From: Curtobacterium sp. MCBA15_008
Lineage (GTDB): Bacteria > Actinomycetota > Actinomycetes > Actinomycetales > Microbacteriaceae
Length of the DNA: 61,718 bases
Reading direction: 5' to 3'
Assembly (NCBI RefSeq): GCF_001865065.1
Contig: NZ_MJGN01000023.1
Coordinates: forward strand, 155,596-217,313
The translations under genes were made by a program, and so were the position numbers. Below, piece by piece: positions 16,326 through 23,858 of the stretch. A model generated the notes under the pieces. It saw nothing but the letters and a program-made list of their open reading frames with translations. It ran no database searches and was not told the DNA's origin. Numbering within the stretch: the stretch's first letter is position 1; every line of letters starts with the position of its first letter.

Positions 16326-17054
16326 GTGCCGAGGACCCACATGCCGATCCGTCGCGTCGAGGAGTTCTGCGACCCGCACCCGATGCCCCGTGACGTCTGG
16401 CCGGCGACCCTGGCCCCGGTGCGGCAGCTCCTCGACGAGGGGCTCGACCTCGACCCGGTGACGGTGTTCGTCGGGGAGAACGGCGTCGGCAAGTCGACCA
16501 TCGTCGAGGCGATCGCGCTGCAGTTCGGCATGGGGCCCGAGGGCGGCGGGACCGGGTCGCAGCACTCGACGCGTCCGTCCGAGTCCTCCCTCTGCGAGCA
16601 CATCGCCATCCGGAGGGACTTCGGCGCACCGCGGGGCGGGTTCTTCCTGCGGGCGGAGACCATGCACGGGTTCTTCACCTACCTCGAGGAACACCCGAAC
16701 CGGTCACGACCCGAGCCGGTCTTCCACGAACGCAGCCACGGCGAGTCCTTCCTCGACTTCGTGATCGACCGGGCGCGGTGGCCCGGGTTGTGGATCCTCG
16801 ACGAGCCGGAGTCCGCGTTGTCCTTCTCCGGCTGCCTGGCGCTCATCGGACTGCTGCAGTCGATCGTCGAGAGCGGCGTGGGGCAGGTCATCCTGTCGAC
16901 GCACTCGCCCGTGCTCGCGGCCTTCCCCGGCGCGACCATCCACGAGGTCGGCGAGTGGGGCCTCCGTCGCACCGACTGGGCGGACCTCGACCTCGTGCGG
17001 CACCAGCGGTCGTTCCTCGAGTCGCCGGAGCGCTACCTGCGGCACCTGTCCTGA
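16326..17054 (+). CDS. AAA-family ATPase (AAA_21/ABC-like single-domain)
   Basis: A 242-aa cytosolic ATPase with Walker A GENGVGKST and Walker B GLWILDEPESALS, followed by the H-loop-like VILSTHSPVL. The order and spacing match short SMC/OLD-like ATPases without a nuclease (AAA_21). A role in DNA or phage-response processes is known for some relatives, but nothing local supports one. GTG 16326 is preferred because CATGAT (16313-16318) lies 7 nt upstream; the ATG at 16341 is the alternative. It converges on the O-methyltransferase gene. Confidence 0.8.
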   Translation: MPRTHMPIRRVEEFCDPHPMPRDVWPATLAPVRQLLDEGLDLDPVTVFVGENGVGKSTIVEAIALQFGMGPEGGGTGSQHSTRPSESSLCEHIAIRRDFGAPRGGFFLRAETMHGFFTYLEEHPNRSRPEPVFHERSHGESFLDFVIDRARWPGLWILDEPESALSFSGCLALIGLLQSIVESGVGQVILSTHSPVLAAFPGATIHEVGEWGLRRTDWADLDLVRHQRSFLESPERYLRHLS

Positions 17055-17068
17055 CGCCCGGAGCGTCG

Positions 17069-17701
17069 CTAGTCGGAGACCTTCGTCATCTGCAGCAGCC
17101 CGTCGCCGGCCGGCGAGAGCGCGCTGATGACCGCACCGGAGGTCGACACCTCGGTGAGCAGCAGCCGGAAGTCGGTGGTCGCGCGGTCCCGCTTCACCGG
17201 GTCGGCGACACGCCCGCGCCAGAGCGCGTGCGGCACGAGCACCGTCCCGCCGAGCCGCGCGAGCCGCAACCCGTGCTCGACGTACTCGATGACGTGCTCC
17301 GGGTCGGCGTCGACGAGCACGACGTCGTACGACGCCTCGTTCATCCGCGGGAGGACCTGGTTCGCTCGACCCGGGATGAGCCGGATGCGGGACGGGGCAG
17401 AACCGGCTGCGATGTAGGCGTCGCGCGCGTACTGCTGGTGATCCACCTCGACGTCGATCGTGGTGAGCGTGGCGTTCGGGGCGCCGCCGAGCAGGTACAG
17501 CCCGGACACGCCGAGACCGGTCCCGATCTCGATGATGCTCGTCGCGCGGGACGCGGCGGCGACGACGCCGATCTGCGCGCCGATCGCGGGCGAGATCGCC
17601 TCGACCCCGAGCTCGAGGGAGTGCTCACGCGCTCGGGCGATCACCTCGGACTCCGAGACGATGTCCTCGGCGAACTTCCAGTTCGACTCTTTCTCTGACA
17701 C
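17069..17701 (-). CDS. O-methyltransferase (class I SAM-dependent)
   Basis: A 210-aa protein with the SAM-binding motif IEIGTGLGVSGLY, the acidic strand-2 end TTIDVEVDHQ and the metal/SAM motif DVVLVDADPEH, as in family-3 O-methyltransferases (catechol OMT/CCoAOMT-like). The substrate is unknown. Two in-frame GTGs occur; the second (17701) is chosen since GGAG overlaps the first and is 5 nt from the second. It is divergent from tatB, an order also known in mycobacteria (from memory). Confidence 0.85.
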   Translation of the reverse strand: MSEKESNWKFAEDIVSESEVIARAREHSLELGVEAISPAIGAQIGVVAAASRATSIIEIGTGLGVSGLYLLGGAPNATLTTIDVEVDHQQYARDAYIAAGSAPSRIRLIPGRANQVLPRMNEASYDVVLVDADPEHVIEYVEHGLRLARLGGTVLVPHALWRGRVADPVKRDRATTDFRLLLTEVSTSGAVISALSPAGDGLLQMTKVSD

Positions 17702-17753
17702 GCACACTCCGTTCGGGTGACAACTCTACGGGTGCCGTGCGGCCGGGACGGGT

Positions 17754-17759
17754 TACGCT
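17754..17759 (+). promoter_or_regulatory. -10 box TACGCT of tatB
   Basis: TACGCT ends 6 nt before the GTG at 17766. Confidence 0.5.
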
Positions 17760-17765
17760 CGTACC

Positions 17766-18134
17766 GTGTTCGACGGCTTCGAGAAGTTCCTGGTGATCGG
17801 GATCATCGGCGTCCTCTTGCTCGGGCCGCAGCGGCTGCCGATGTACGCCCAGAAGCTCGCCGAGTTCGTGAAGGCCGTCCGTCGCTTCGCCGACACCGCG
17901 AAGGACCGCATGCGCGAGGAGATGGGTCCGGAGTTCGACGAGGTCGACTGGCAGAAGCTCGATCCGCGGCAGTACGACCCGCGGCGCATCATCCGCGACG
18001 CCCTGCTCGACTCCGGTGGCAGCGCAGCCGCCGTGCAGACGGCGCAGGTCACCGCCTCCAAGGTGCGCGCGACGGCACCGGTGGTGCCGCTCGCCGTGGG
18101 CGAGGACGCCCCCTTCGACACGGAAGCGACCTGA
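17766..18134 (+). CDS. tatB: Sec-independent translocase subunit TatB (TatA/B family)
   Basis: A 122-aa protein with one N-terminal membrane helix (FLVIGIIGVLLLGPQRLP) followed by an amphipathic helix (LAEFVKAVRRFADTAKDRM) and a long acidic, probably flexible tail. The GPxRLP hinge and the length over 100 aa favour TatB, the twin-arginine-substrate receptor partner of TatC, over TatA. No tatC is in the window. The promoter is leaderless. A 52-bp near-perfect palindrome follows the stop. Confidence 0.88.
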   Translation: MFDGFEKFLVIGIIGVLLLGPQRLPMYAQKLAEFVKAVRRFADTAKDRMREEMGPEFDEVDWQKLDPRQYDPRRIIRDALLDSGGSAAAVQTAQVTASKVRATAPVVPLAVGEDAPFDTEAT

Positions 18135-18152
18135 CGCCCGTCACTTGACCAC

Positions 18153-18204
18153 CTGACGGACTGGAGGCGCGGTGCCAGCTGGCACCGCGCCTCCCGTCCG
18201 TCAG
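18153..18204. terminator. 52-bp near-perfect palindrome in a convergent gap
   Basis: Arms of 26 bp (18153-18178 / 18179-18204) with no loop and one mismatch, containing GGAGGCGCGGTGCC and its complement. It lies between tatB and the convergent methyltransferase gene, so it can terminate both. A near copy of the core lies at 51466-51505. Confidence 0.85.
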
Positions 18205-18253
18205 CGGTTGCGGCGCGACGTTCCTTCCCAGGACGGCCGCGATGGAACGACGG

Positions 18254-18302
18254 ATCGGGCGTACCCGGTGAGAAGGAACCACCGAGTACGCCCGATTCGA
18301 CC
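18254..18302. repeat. Inverted repeat GGGCGTACC / GAGTACGCCCGATTCGACC
   Basis: Arms of 17 bp (18254-18270 / 18280-18296) with one mismatch. The right side, 18284-18302, is a 19-bp sequence matching the consensus of the tandem array at 47709-47879, so the two loci carry the same element. Confidence 0.75.
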
Positions 18303-18313
18303 CGGGCTTCGGG

Positions 18314-19162
18314 TCAGTCCTTCGTCGCGACGATCGTGAAGGTCGTCGGCACCCGGTCGCGGTCGGCCTCGGGCCACGCCCACGAGCCGTCGCCGGTGTC
18401 CTCCATCCGCGAGCTGAAGCGCCACGGGAGCGTCCGGCCCTCGTCGAGGCGTCGCAGTCGGAGTCCGGCGCCGAGCAGCGCGGTGACGATCTCCGACAGC
18501 GGGTGCGGCCACTCGTACGTCCGGGTGTTCGCCACCGTTCCCTCGCCCGCGTACGTGCCCGCGTCGTCCCACTGCTGTGCGGTGCCGTCCGGGAAGTACC
18601 GGTACCGGGTGACGAGCTCGTCGGCGGCTTCGTCGAGCGCGTAGAGCGCCGGGTGGCCGTCGCGGATGAAGAACACCCCGCCGGGCCGGAGCAGCGCGGC
18701 GACCTGCGCCGCCCACCGGTCGAGGTCGGCGAGCCAGGTGATCGTGCCGATGCTCGTGTAGACGACGTCGAAGTCACCGACCACGGCCGCCCGGGCGTCG
18801 AGGACGTCGGTCTCGACCCAGGTGACGTCGAGGCCGAGCCGCTCGGAGAGCCCGGCGGCGGAGGCGAGGGCGGCGGGGGAGAAGTCGACCCCGGTCAGCC
18901 GGGCACCCTCGCGCGCGAGCGACACGGTGTCGGTGCCGATGTGGCACTGCAGGTGGCAGACGTCGAGGCCGGCGAGCGAGCCTCCGGGGAGCCAGGGGAG
19001 GAGCGCCGGCAGGTCGTCCCGGACGACCGTCGACCGGTGGTCCGGATCCGCGAGGGCGTCGATCTCGTACGCACCCTCGTGGATCGGGACCCGGTCCTCC
19101 CAGTTCGCGCGGTTCGTGTCGCGGGCGTGCTCCCAGTCGACGCTGACGTGGTCGGTGCTCAT
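18314..19162 (-). CDS. Class I SAM-dependent methyltransferase
   Basis: A 282-aa enzyme. The SAM site is GLDVCHLQCHIGTDTVSLA, a DLxCGxG-like loop with Cys/His variation, followed by TGVDFSPAAL and DFDVVYTSIGTITWL. The N-terminus (ANWEDRVPIHEGAYEIDAL) resembles a group of actinobacterial SmtA/UbiE-like methyltransferases whose substrates are not known to me. The ATG at 19162 is 7 nt from a TAGGCT box that overlaps the mrp stop codon, so it can be transcribed alone as well as from the mrp operon. Confidence 0.82.
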   Translation of the reverse strand: MSTDHVSVDWEHARDTNRANWEDRVPIHEGAYEIDALADPDHRSTVVRDDLPALLPWLPGGSLAGLDVCHLQCHIGTDTVSLAREGARLTGVDFSPAALASAAGLSERLGLDVTWVETDVLDARAAVVGDFDVVYTSIGTITWLADLDRWAAQVAALLRPGGVFFIRDGHPALYALDEAADELVTRYRYFPDGTAQQWDDAGTYAGEGTVANTRTYEWPHPLSEIVTALLGAGLRLRRLDEGRTLPWRFSSRMEDTGDGSWAWPEADRDRVPTTFTIVATKD

Positions 19163-19169
19163 GGAACTG

Positions 19170-19175
19170 AGCCTA
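19170..19175 (-). promoter_or_regulatory. -10 box TAGGCT overlapping the mrp stop codon
   Basis: On the minus strand the TAG stop of mrp (19175-19173) is the first half of TAGGCT, 7 nt before the next ATG. Confidence 0.5.
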
Positions 19176-20324
19176 GGTCAGGGAGAGCCCGAGCTTCCGG
19201 CCGGACAACCCGCGGCCCATGGTGGTGATCCGGTCCGCGACGGCGTCGAGCGCGACGGCGGCCGGGTCGGAGGGCGCGCCGAGCACCACGGGCACGCCGG
19301 CGTCGCCGCCCTCGCGCAACGGGACCGAGAGCGGCACGCTGCCGAGCACCGGCACGGGGGTCTCCTGGTCGCGGGAGAGCCGCCGGGCCGTCTCGGCACC
19401 GCCGCCCTCGCCGAACAGGTGCAGCACGGAGCCGTCGGGCTGCACGAGCCCGGCCATGTTCTCGACCACGCCGATCACCCGCTGCCCGGTCTGTCGGGCG
19501 ACGATGCCGCTCCGTTCGGCCACGTCGGCCGCAGCGGCCTGGGGCGTGGTGACGACGAGCACCTCGGCGTGCGGGAGCAGTTGGCCGACCGAGATCGCGA
19601 CGTCGCCGGTGCCGGGTGGCAGGTCGAGCAGCAGCACGTCGAGGTCGCCGAAGAACACGTCGGTCAGGAACTGCGAGACGGTGCGGTGCAGCATCGGCCC
19701 GCGCCAGGACACGGCGGTCGAGACGTCGTCGACGAACATCCCGATCGAGACGACCTTCACGTCGTGGGCGACCGGCGGCAGGATCATGCTGTCCACCCGG
19801 GTCGGCCGCGGCGCCACGCCGTGCTCGTCGGTGAGGCCCATCAGCCCCGGGACACTGAAGCCGTGCACGTCGACGTCCACGATGCCGACGCGCTGCCCCC
19901 GTGCGGCGAGGGCCGCGGCGAGGTTCACGGTGACGGTGGACTTGCCGACGCCGCCCTTGCCGCTCGTCACCGCGATCACCCGGGTGAGGGAGTCCGGCGT
20001 GAACTGCACGCCACGGGGACGTCCGGCGCGCAGCCGCTCGGTCAGGGCGGCGCGGGTCGCCGGGGCCATCACGGAGACGTCGACCGCCACCGTGGACACG
20101 CCGTCCACGGAACCGGCGGCCGCGCGGACGTCGCGCTCGATGGTGTCGGCGGCGGGGCACCCGACGATCGTGAGCTGCAGGTCGACGCGCACCGCGCCTC
20201 CAGGCTGCACGTCGACCCCGCGGATCATGTCGAGCTCCGTGACGGGCCGGCGGATCTCCGGGTCGATGACGCGGGCGAGCGCAGCGAGGACGGCGGAACC
20301 GAGAGCCTGGTCGTCCTCAGCCAC
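19173..20324 (-). CDS. mrp: Mrp/ApbC-type Fe-S cluster carrier P-loop ATPase
   Basis: A 383-aa protein. Residues 1 to about 95 are a DUF59/MIP18 domain (ARVIDPEIRRPVTELDMI). The rest is a MinD/NBP35 ATPase with the deviant Walker A TSGKGGVGKSTVTVNLA and DLPPGTGDVAIS. Homologues carry and transfer Fe-S clusters. The usual C-terminal CxxC is not visible (ENMAGLVQPDGSVLHLFGEG); from memory, mycobacterial Mrp lacks it too. GTG 20324 overlaps the DUF1003 stop by 8 nt. A GCCTGGAGGCGCG element lies within the DUF59 coding region (20193-20205). Confidence 0.92.
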   Translation of the reverse strand: MAEDDQALGSAVLAALARVIDPEIRRPVTELDMIRGVDVQPGGAVRVDLQLTIVGCPAADTIERDVRAAAGSVDGVSTVAVDVSVMAPATRAALTERLRAGRPRGVQFTPDSLTRVIAVTSGKGGVGKSTVTVNLAAALAARGQRVGIVDVDVHGFSVPGLMGLTDEHGVAPRPTRVDSMILPPVAHDVKVVSIGMFVDDVSTAVSWRGPMLHRTVSQFLTDVFFGDLDVLLLDLPPGTGDVAISVGQLLPHAEVLVVTTPQAAAADVAERSGIVARQTGQRVIGVVENMAGLVQPDGSVLHLFGEGGGAETARRLSRDQETPVPVLGSVPLSVPLREGGDAGVPVVLGAPSDPAAVALDAVADRITTMGRGLSGRKLGLSLT

Positions 20325-20886
20325 GGGCGGTGCTGCCGGGGTCGCCGGCGAAGTCGGTGTCCTGCGCGTCGCGGCGGTCGAGCTCCTCGAGCAGCGACCG
20401 GAGCTCGGCGCGGATGAAGTCCTTCGACGCCATGTCGCGCATCGCCAGGCGGAGGGCGACGACCTCGCGGGCGAGGTACTCGGTGTCCGCCAGGTTCCGT
20501 TCGGCACGCTGCCGGTCCTGCTCGAACTGCACGCGGTCGCGGTCGTCCTGCCGGTTCTGGGCGAGCAGGATGAGCGGGGCGGCGTACGACGCCTGCAGGG
20601 ACAGCACGAGGGTGAGTGCGGTGAAGCCGATCGCGGCCGAGTCGAACTGCCACGGCTTCGGTGCCAGCGTGTTGTAGCCCATCCAGACCAGGCAGAAGAG
20701 CGTCAGGCCGATCAGGAACCAGGGCGTCCCCATGCCACGCGCGATGCCCTCGGTGGCGCGACCGAAGGTGTCGCCGCGACCGGAGCGGCGGCGGGTCGGG
20801 AGCACGCGCGTGCGCATGCCCTTCGGGGAGTCGAGGCGCTCCTGACGCTCCAGGCGCTCCTGGCGGTTCTCATCCGTTCGGGCCAC
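20317..20886 (-). CDS. DUF1003 membrane protein
   Basis: A 189-aa protein with a basic, Arg-rich N-terminus (residues 1-45), two membrane segments (TPWFLIGLTLFCLVWMGYN and IGFTALTLVLSLQASYAAPLILLAQNRQ) and a charged C-terminal helix rich in Arg/Glu (about residues 110-170). The QASYAAPLILLAQNRQ motif is diagnostic of DUF1003; no biochemical role is established. The GTG at 20886 follows AAGGAGG and overlaps the end of the mgtE-like gene by 17 nt, indicating translational coupling within a three-gene operon. Confidence 0.9.
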   Translation of the reverse strand: MARTDENRQERLERQERLDSPKGMRTRVLPTRRRSGRGDTFGRATEGIARGMGTPWFLIGLTLFCLVWMGYNTLAPKPWQFDSAAIGFTALTLVLSLQASYAAPLILLAQNRQDDRDRVQFEQDRQRAERNLADTEYLAREVVALRLAMRDMASKDFIRAELRSLLEELDRRDAQDTDFAGDPGSTARG

Positions 20887-22189
20887 GGGTGGTCCTCCTT
20901 CCCGTCGTCACGGGCGTCTTGCGCGGGCGTTGGCGTGGGAGCGGTGAGGGTTCCCCCTCGCCCTGACTTCGCCAGTCGTCCGGCAGGACGTGGTCGAGGA
21001 CATCGTCGATCGTCACCACCCCGACGAGTCGGTGGGCGTCGTCGACCACGGGGACGGACAGCAGGTTGTAGGTCGCCATGATGCGGGTGACCTCGGCGGC
21101 GCTCGCGTCGACCCGGACCGGTTCGGTCTGCTGGTCGATGAGCGTGCCGAGTCGCTCGTTCGGCGGGTAGCGGAGCATCCGCTGGAAGTGGACGAGCCCG
21201 AGGAACCGACCGGTCGGCGGCTCGTACGGCGGCAGCGTGACGCAGACCGCGGCCCCGAGGACCGGCGCGAGCTCGTGGCGTCGGACCAGGGCGAGGCCCT
21301 CGGCGACGGTGGCGTCGGCGGAGACGATCACCGGCTCGGTCGTCATGAGGCCACCGGCCGTGTCCGGCTCGTACTCGAGGAGCATGCGGACGTCCTGCGC
21401 CTCTTCCGGCTCCATGAGCTGGAGGAGGGCTTCACTGCGCTCGTCGGAGAACTGCGCGAGGACGTCGGCCGCGTCGTCCGGCTGCATGTGGTCGAGGACG
21501 TCGGCCGCGCGGGAGTCCTCGAGCCGGGTGAGGATCTCGATGCGCTGCTGGTCGGGCATCTCCTCGAGCACGTCGGCGAGACGGTCGTCGGGGAGCTCCT
21601 CGGCCACCTCGAAGCGGCGCTCCTCGGGCAGGTCGAGCAGGGTCGACGCGAGGTCGGCCGGCAGCAGGTCGGAGTACGCCGCGATGACGTGCTCGGCGGA
21701 CTGCGCCTCGCCGGGGAGCTCGTCCTCGGTCACCTCGTTCCAGGTGGCGAACGTCGTCGGGCCCTTGCCGAACGGGGACGGCGTGGTCTTCGGCTTGCGG
21801 AGGAAGAGCTGCGAGACCTCCCAGTCGCCCTGCCCGCGGTCCTCGATCGCGACGTCCTCGATGGTGGCGCGGATGCGCTCCTTCTTGATGAGGACCTTGC
21901 GGCCGAGCATCTCGGCAATCACCCGGACCTCGCCACCGCGCTGCTCGAAGCGACGCATGTTCACGAGGCCGGTCGTGATGACCTGCCCGGCGCCGATCGA
22001 GGTGATCCGGCCGATGCTCACGAAGATGCGGCGCTTGCCCGGCACCTCGACGATGAGTCCGACGACGTGCGGCGGGTCGGCCCGGCGGTAGACGACGAGG
22101 ACGTCCCGCACCCTGCCGACGCGGTCGCCCGCGGGGTCGAAGACGGAGCACCCGGCGAGGCGGGCGACGAAGACCTTCGTGGCGCTCAC
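20870..22189 (-). CDS. MgtE intracellular-domain/CBS protein (Mg2+-related)
   Basis: A 439-aa soluble protein. Residues 1 to about 150 look like two PRC-barrel-like beta domains (FDPAGDRVGRVRDVLV, GRKVLIKKERIRA). Residues ~190-300 are the MgtE N superhelix (LPADLASTLLDLPEERRFEV..., DDAADVLAQF), followed by a CBS pair (GGLMTTEPVIVSADATVAEG; SVPVVDDAHRLVGVVTIDD). There are no membrane helices, so it is not itself the channel; it may sense Mg2+ for a partner. GTG 22189 has a TACGCT box 7 nt upstream. Confidence 0.85.
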   Translation of the reverse strand: MSATKVFVARLAGCSVFDPAGDRVGRVRDVLVVYRRADPPHVVGLIVEVPGKRRIFVSIGRITSIGAGQVITTGLVNMRRFEQRGGEVRVIAEMLGRKVLIKKERIRATIEDVAIEDRGQGDWEVSQLFLRKPKTTPSPFGKGPTTFATWNEVTEDELPGEAQSAEHVIAAYSDLLPADLASTLLDLPEERRFEVAEELPDDRLADVLEEMPDQQRIEILTRLEDSRAADVLDHMQPDDAADVLAQFSDERSEALLQLMEPEEAQDVRMLLEYEPDTAGGLMTTEPVIVSADATVAEGLALVRRHELAPVLGAAVCVTLPPYEPPTGRFLGLVHFQRMLRYPPNERLGTLIDQQTEPVRVDASAAEVTRIMATYNLLSVPVVDDAHRLVGVVTIDDVLDHVLPDDWRSQGEGEPSPLPRQRPRKTPVTTGRRTTRGPNG

Positions 22190-22196
22190 CCGACCC

Positions 22197-22202
22197 AGCG
22201 TA
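22197..22202 (-). promoter_or_regulatory. -10 box TACGCT of the mgtE-like/DUF1003/mrp operon
   Basis: TACGCT on the minus strand ends 7 nt before the GTG at 22189. Confidence 0.5.
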
Positions 22203-22220
22203 GTCGCTGCGTCTGGCCGC

Positions 22221-22286
22221 ACGGTGCCGCGGGGTCCGGGCGTCCTCCCCGGCACGGTGCCGCGGCGTCCGGGCGTCCTCCCCGGC
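22221..22286. repeat. Two tandem 33-bp repeats in a divergent promoter region
   Basis: Copies at 22221-22253 and 22254-22286 differ at one base. They lie between the leaderless promoter of the mgtE-like operon and the stress-protein gene, and so could be regulatory sites for either. Confidence 0.8.
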
Positions 22287-22328
22287 GGTGCACGTGCGAT
22301 CGCAAGGTGTTCGGTGAATGATGGCTGG

Positions 22329-23234
22329 GTGAGCAATCAGAGCCCCTTCGCCGGCAGGACCGCCCAGGCCTTCCCGACGCTGCCCAAGGGCGACGTCCTC
22401 GGCACCTACGACAGCTACCCCGACGCCCAGCGCGTCGTGGCGAAGCTCGCCGAGGCCGACTTCCCGGTCAACCAGCTCTCGATCGTCGGCAACGACCTCA
22501 AGACGGTCGAACGGGTCACCGGCAAGATGACCTACGGCCGTGCCGCCATCGCCGGCGCGCTGTCCGGCCTCTGGCTCGGCATCTTCTTCGGCATCGTGCT
22601 CACCCTGTTCTCGCCGAGCGCCGGCGGCCTCATCCTCGCCGCCGCCATCATCGGTGCGGCCTTCGGCATGCTCTACGGCATCGTCTCGTTCGCGATCACG
22701 AAGCGGCAGCGTGACTTCACGAGCGTGCACCAGGTGCTCGCCACGAACTACCAGATCGTCGTCGCCCCGCAGCTGACCGGGCAGGCCCGTCGCATCCTGG
22801 GCGAGGCCGGCGTCGCCCCGCAGACGCACTGGAACCCGGGCACGCCCGGGGCACCGGGAGCGCCGGGGGCCGGCTTCCAGGGGCAGCCCCCGCAGCAGCC
22901 GTGGCGGCCCGGCCCGCAGAACGGGCAGCCGAACCAGACCCAGGGGTCGCCCTACGGTGGGCACGCCACACCGCACCAGCAGCCTGGAGGCACGCAGCAG
23001 TCCGGTACGCCGGCCTCGGGATCGCAGGCGGGAACGCCGACGGGCGCGCCGCGCTACGGCACGAACGAGGGGCCGCGGTACGGGGAGACCTCGGCGACGG
23101 CTCCCGCGTCCGCTCCCGCCGAGCCCGCGGCTGCCGCACAGCCCCGAAACGACGAGCCGCCGCGCTACGGCGAGCGGGTCACGGGTTCCACGCCGCCGTC
23201 CGCGCCCGAGGCGAAGGACGACGAGTCCCGCTGA
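22329..23234 (+). CDS. General-stress (YflT/17M-like) membrane protein with Gly/Pro/Gln-rich tail
   Basis: A 301-aa protein. Residues ~20-70 form the general-stress domain (VLGTYDSYPDAQRVVAKLAEADFPVNQLSIVGND). Two hydrophobic helices follow (LSGLWLGIFFGIVLTLF, LILAAAIIGAAFGMLYGIV), and then a ~140-residue disordered tail with repeats of RYG(E/T). Function is unproven in actinobacteria. GTG 22329 lies 6 nt from an ATGAT -10-like stretch, so the start is fairly firm. The tail contains a GCCTGGAGGCACG element (22982-22994). Confidence 0.82.
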   Translation: MSNQSPFAGRTAQAFPTLPKGDVLGTYDSYPDAQRVVAKLAEADFPVNQLSIVGNDLKTVERVTGKMTYGRAAIAGALSGLWLGIFFGIVLTLFSPSAGGLILAAAIIGAAFGMLYGIVSFAITKRQRDFTSVHQVLATNYQIVVAPQLTGQARRILGEAGVAPQTHWNPGTPGAPGAPGAGFQGQPPQQPWRPGPQNGQPNQTQGSPYGGHATPHQQPGGTQQSGTPASGSQAGTPTGAPRYGTNEGPRYGETSATAPASAPAEPAAAAQPRNDEPPRYGERVTGSTPPSAPEAKDDESR

Positions 23235-23287
23235 GGTCGCACTCCCGCGGGGTTCCGCGGCGGTGACGACCGCAGAAGTGCGATCTC
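23233..23287. terminator. Possible bidirectional terminator
   Basis: Arms GAGGTCGCACT (23233-23243) and AGTGCGATCTC (23277-23287), one mismatch, enclosing a CCGCGG...CCGCGG inner hairpin. It lies in the convergent gap between the stress protein and the GNAT gene. Confidence 0.5.
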
Positions 23288-23330
23288 ACGGGCGAGTCCG
23301 CGGCCGTGCGCTCGGCACCGGGATCGCGGG

Positions 23331-23852
23331 CTACAGGACCTTCGAGTAGCAGATCGAGAGCGGGGCCCCGACGTAGGGACCGAAGTTCGCGATGCGCGAG
23401 AAGCCCTCCCGCTCGTAGAACCCGATCGCGCGCTTCTGCTCGGTGCCGGTCTCGAGCACCAGGGCCGGTGACCCGAGGTCGAGCGCGGCTTCCTCAAGCC
23501 GACGCAGCAGGGCCGCGGCGACACCGGACCCGCGCGACTCCGGCCGGACGTACATCCGCTTGATCTCGGTGATGCCGTCCTGCACGACCCGCAGTCCGCC
23601 GCAGGCGAGCGGCGTGCCGTCCTCGTCGCGGGCGACGAAGAAGACGGCGATCGACTCGGCCGTGGGCTTGTCACCCGGCTCGGTGTCGCCGCCGTAGGCG
23701 CGGTCGATCTCGAGACGCTGCGCGGCGCGGAGCCGCTGGGCGTCGGGGGAGTCGAAGTGCTCGACGTCGATCGCGAACACGGTCGAGTCGTCCGCCGGAG
23801 TGGCGGGGCGCTGGCTGGGATTCGTGCTGGGGGAGACCTCGGGCGTCGTCAC
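23331..23852 (-). CDS. GNAT family N-acetyltransferase
   Basis: A 173-aa protein with the acetyl-CoA motif A RPESRGSGVAAALLRRLEEAA and motif B GFYEREGFSRIANFGPY. An N-terminal ~25-residue Thr/Pro-rich stretch precedes the fold. The substrate is unknown. GTG 23852 has TAGCCT 6 nt upstream (23859-23864 on the minus strand). The aminopeptidase gene lies upstream on the same strand, 9 nt away, so read-through is also likely. Confidence 0.85.
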   Translation of the reverse strand: MTTPEVSPSTNPSQRPATPADDSTVFAIDVEHFDSPDAQRLRAAQRLEIDRAYGGDTEPGDKPTAESIAVFFVARDEDGTPLACGGLRVVQDGITEIKRMYVRPESRGSGVAAALLRRLEEAALDLGSPALVLETGTEQKRAIGFYEREGFSRIANFGPYVGAPLSICYSKVL

Positions 23853-23858
23853 CCGCTC

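Noticed and set aside
16130..16678. Minus-strand frame with a Gly-Ser repeat (possible surface protein)
   Set aside because: The Gly-Ser run is the reverse of the hexanucleotide tract; the frame crosses the DUF3117 terminator and lies antisense to the ATPase gene.
16326..17054. Phage-defence system around the AAA ATPase
   Set aside because: No nuclease, TOPRIM or effector gene is adjacent; the neighbours are housekeeping genes in conserved order.
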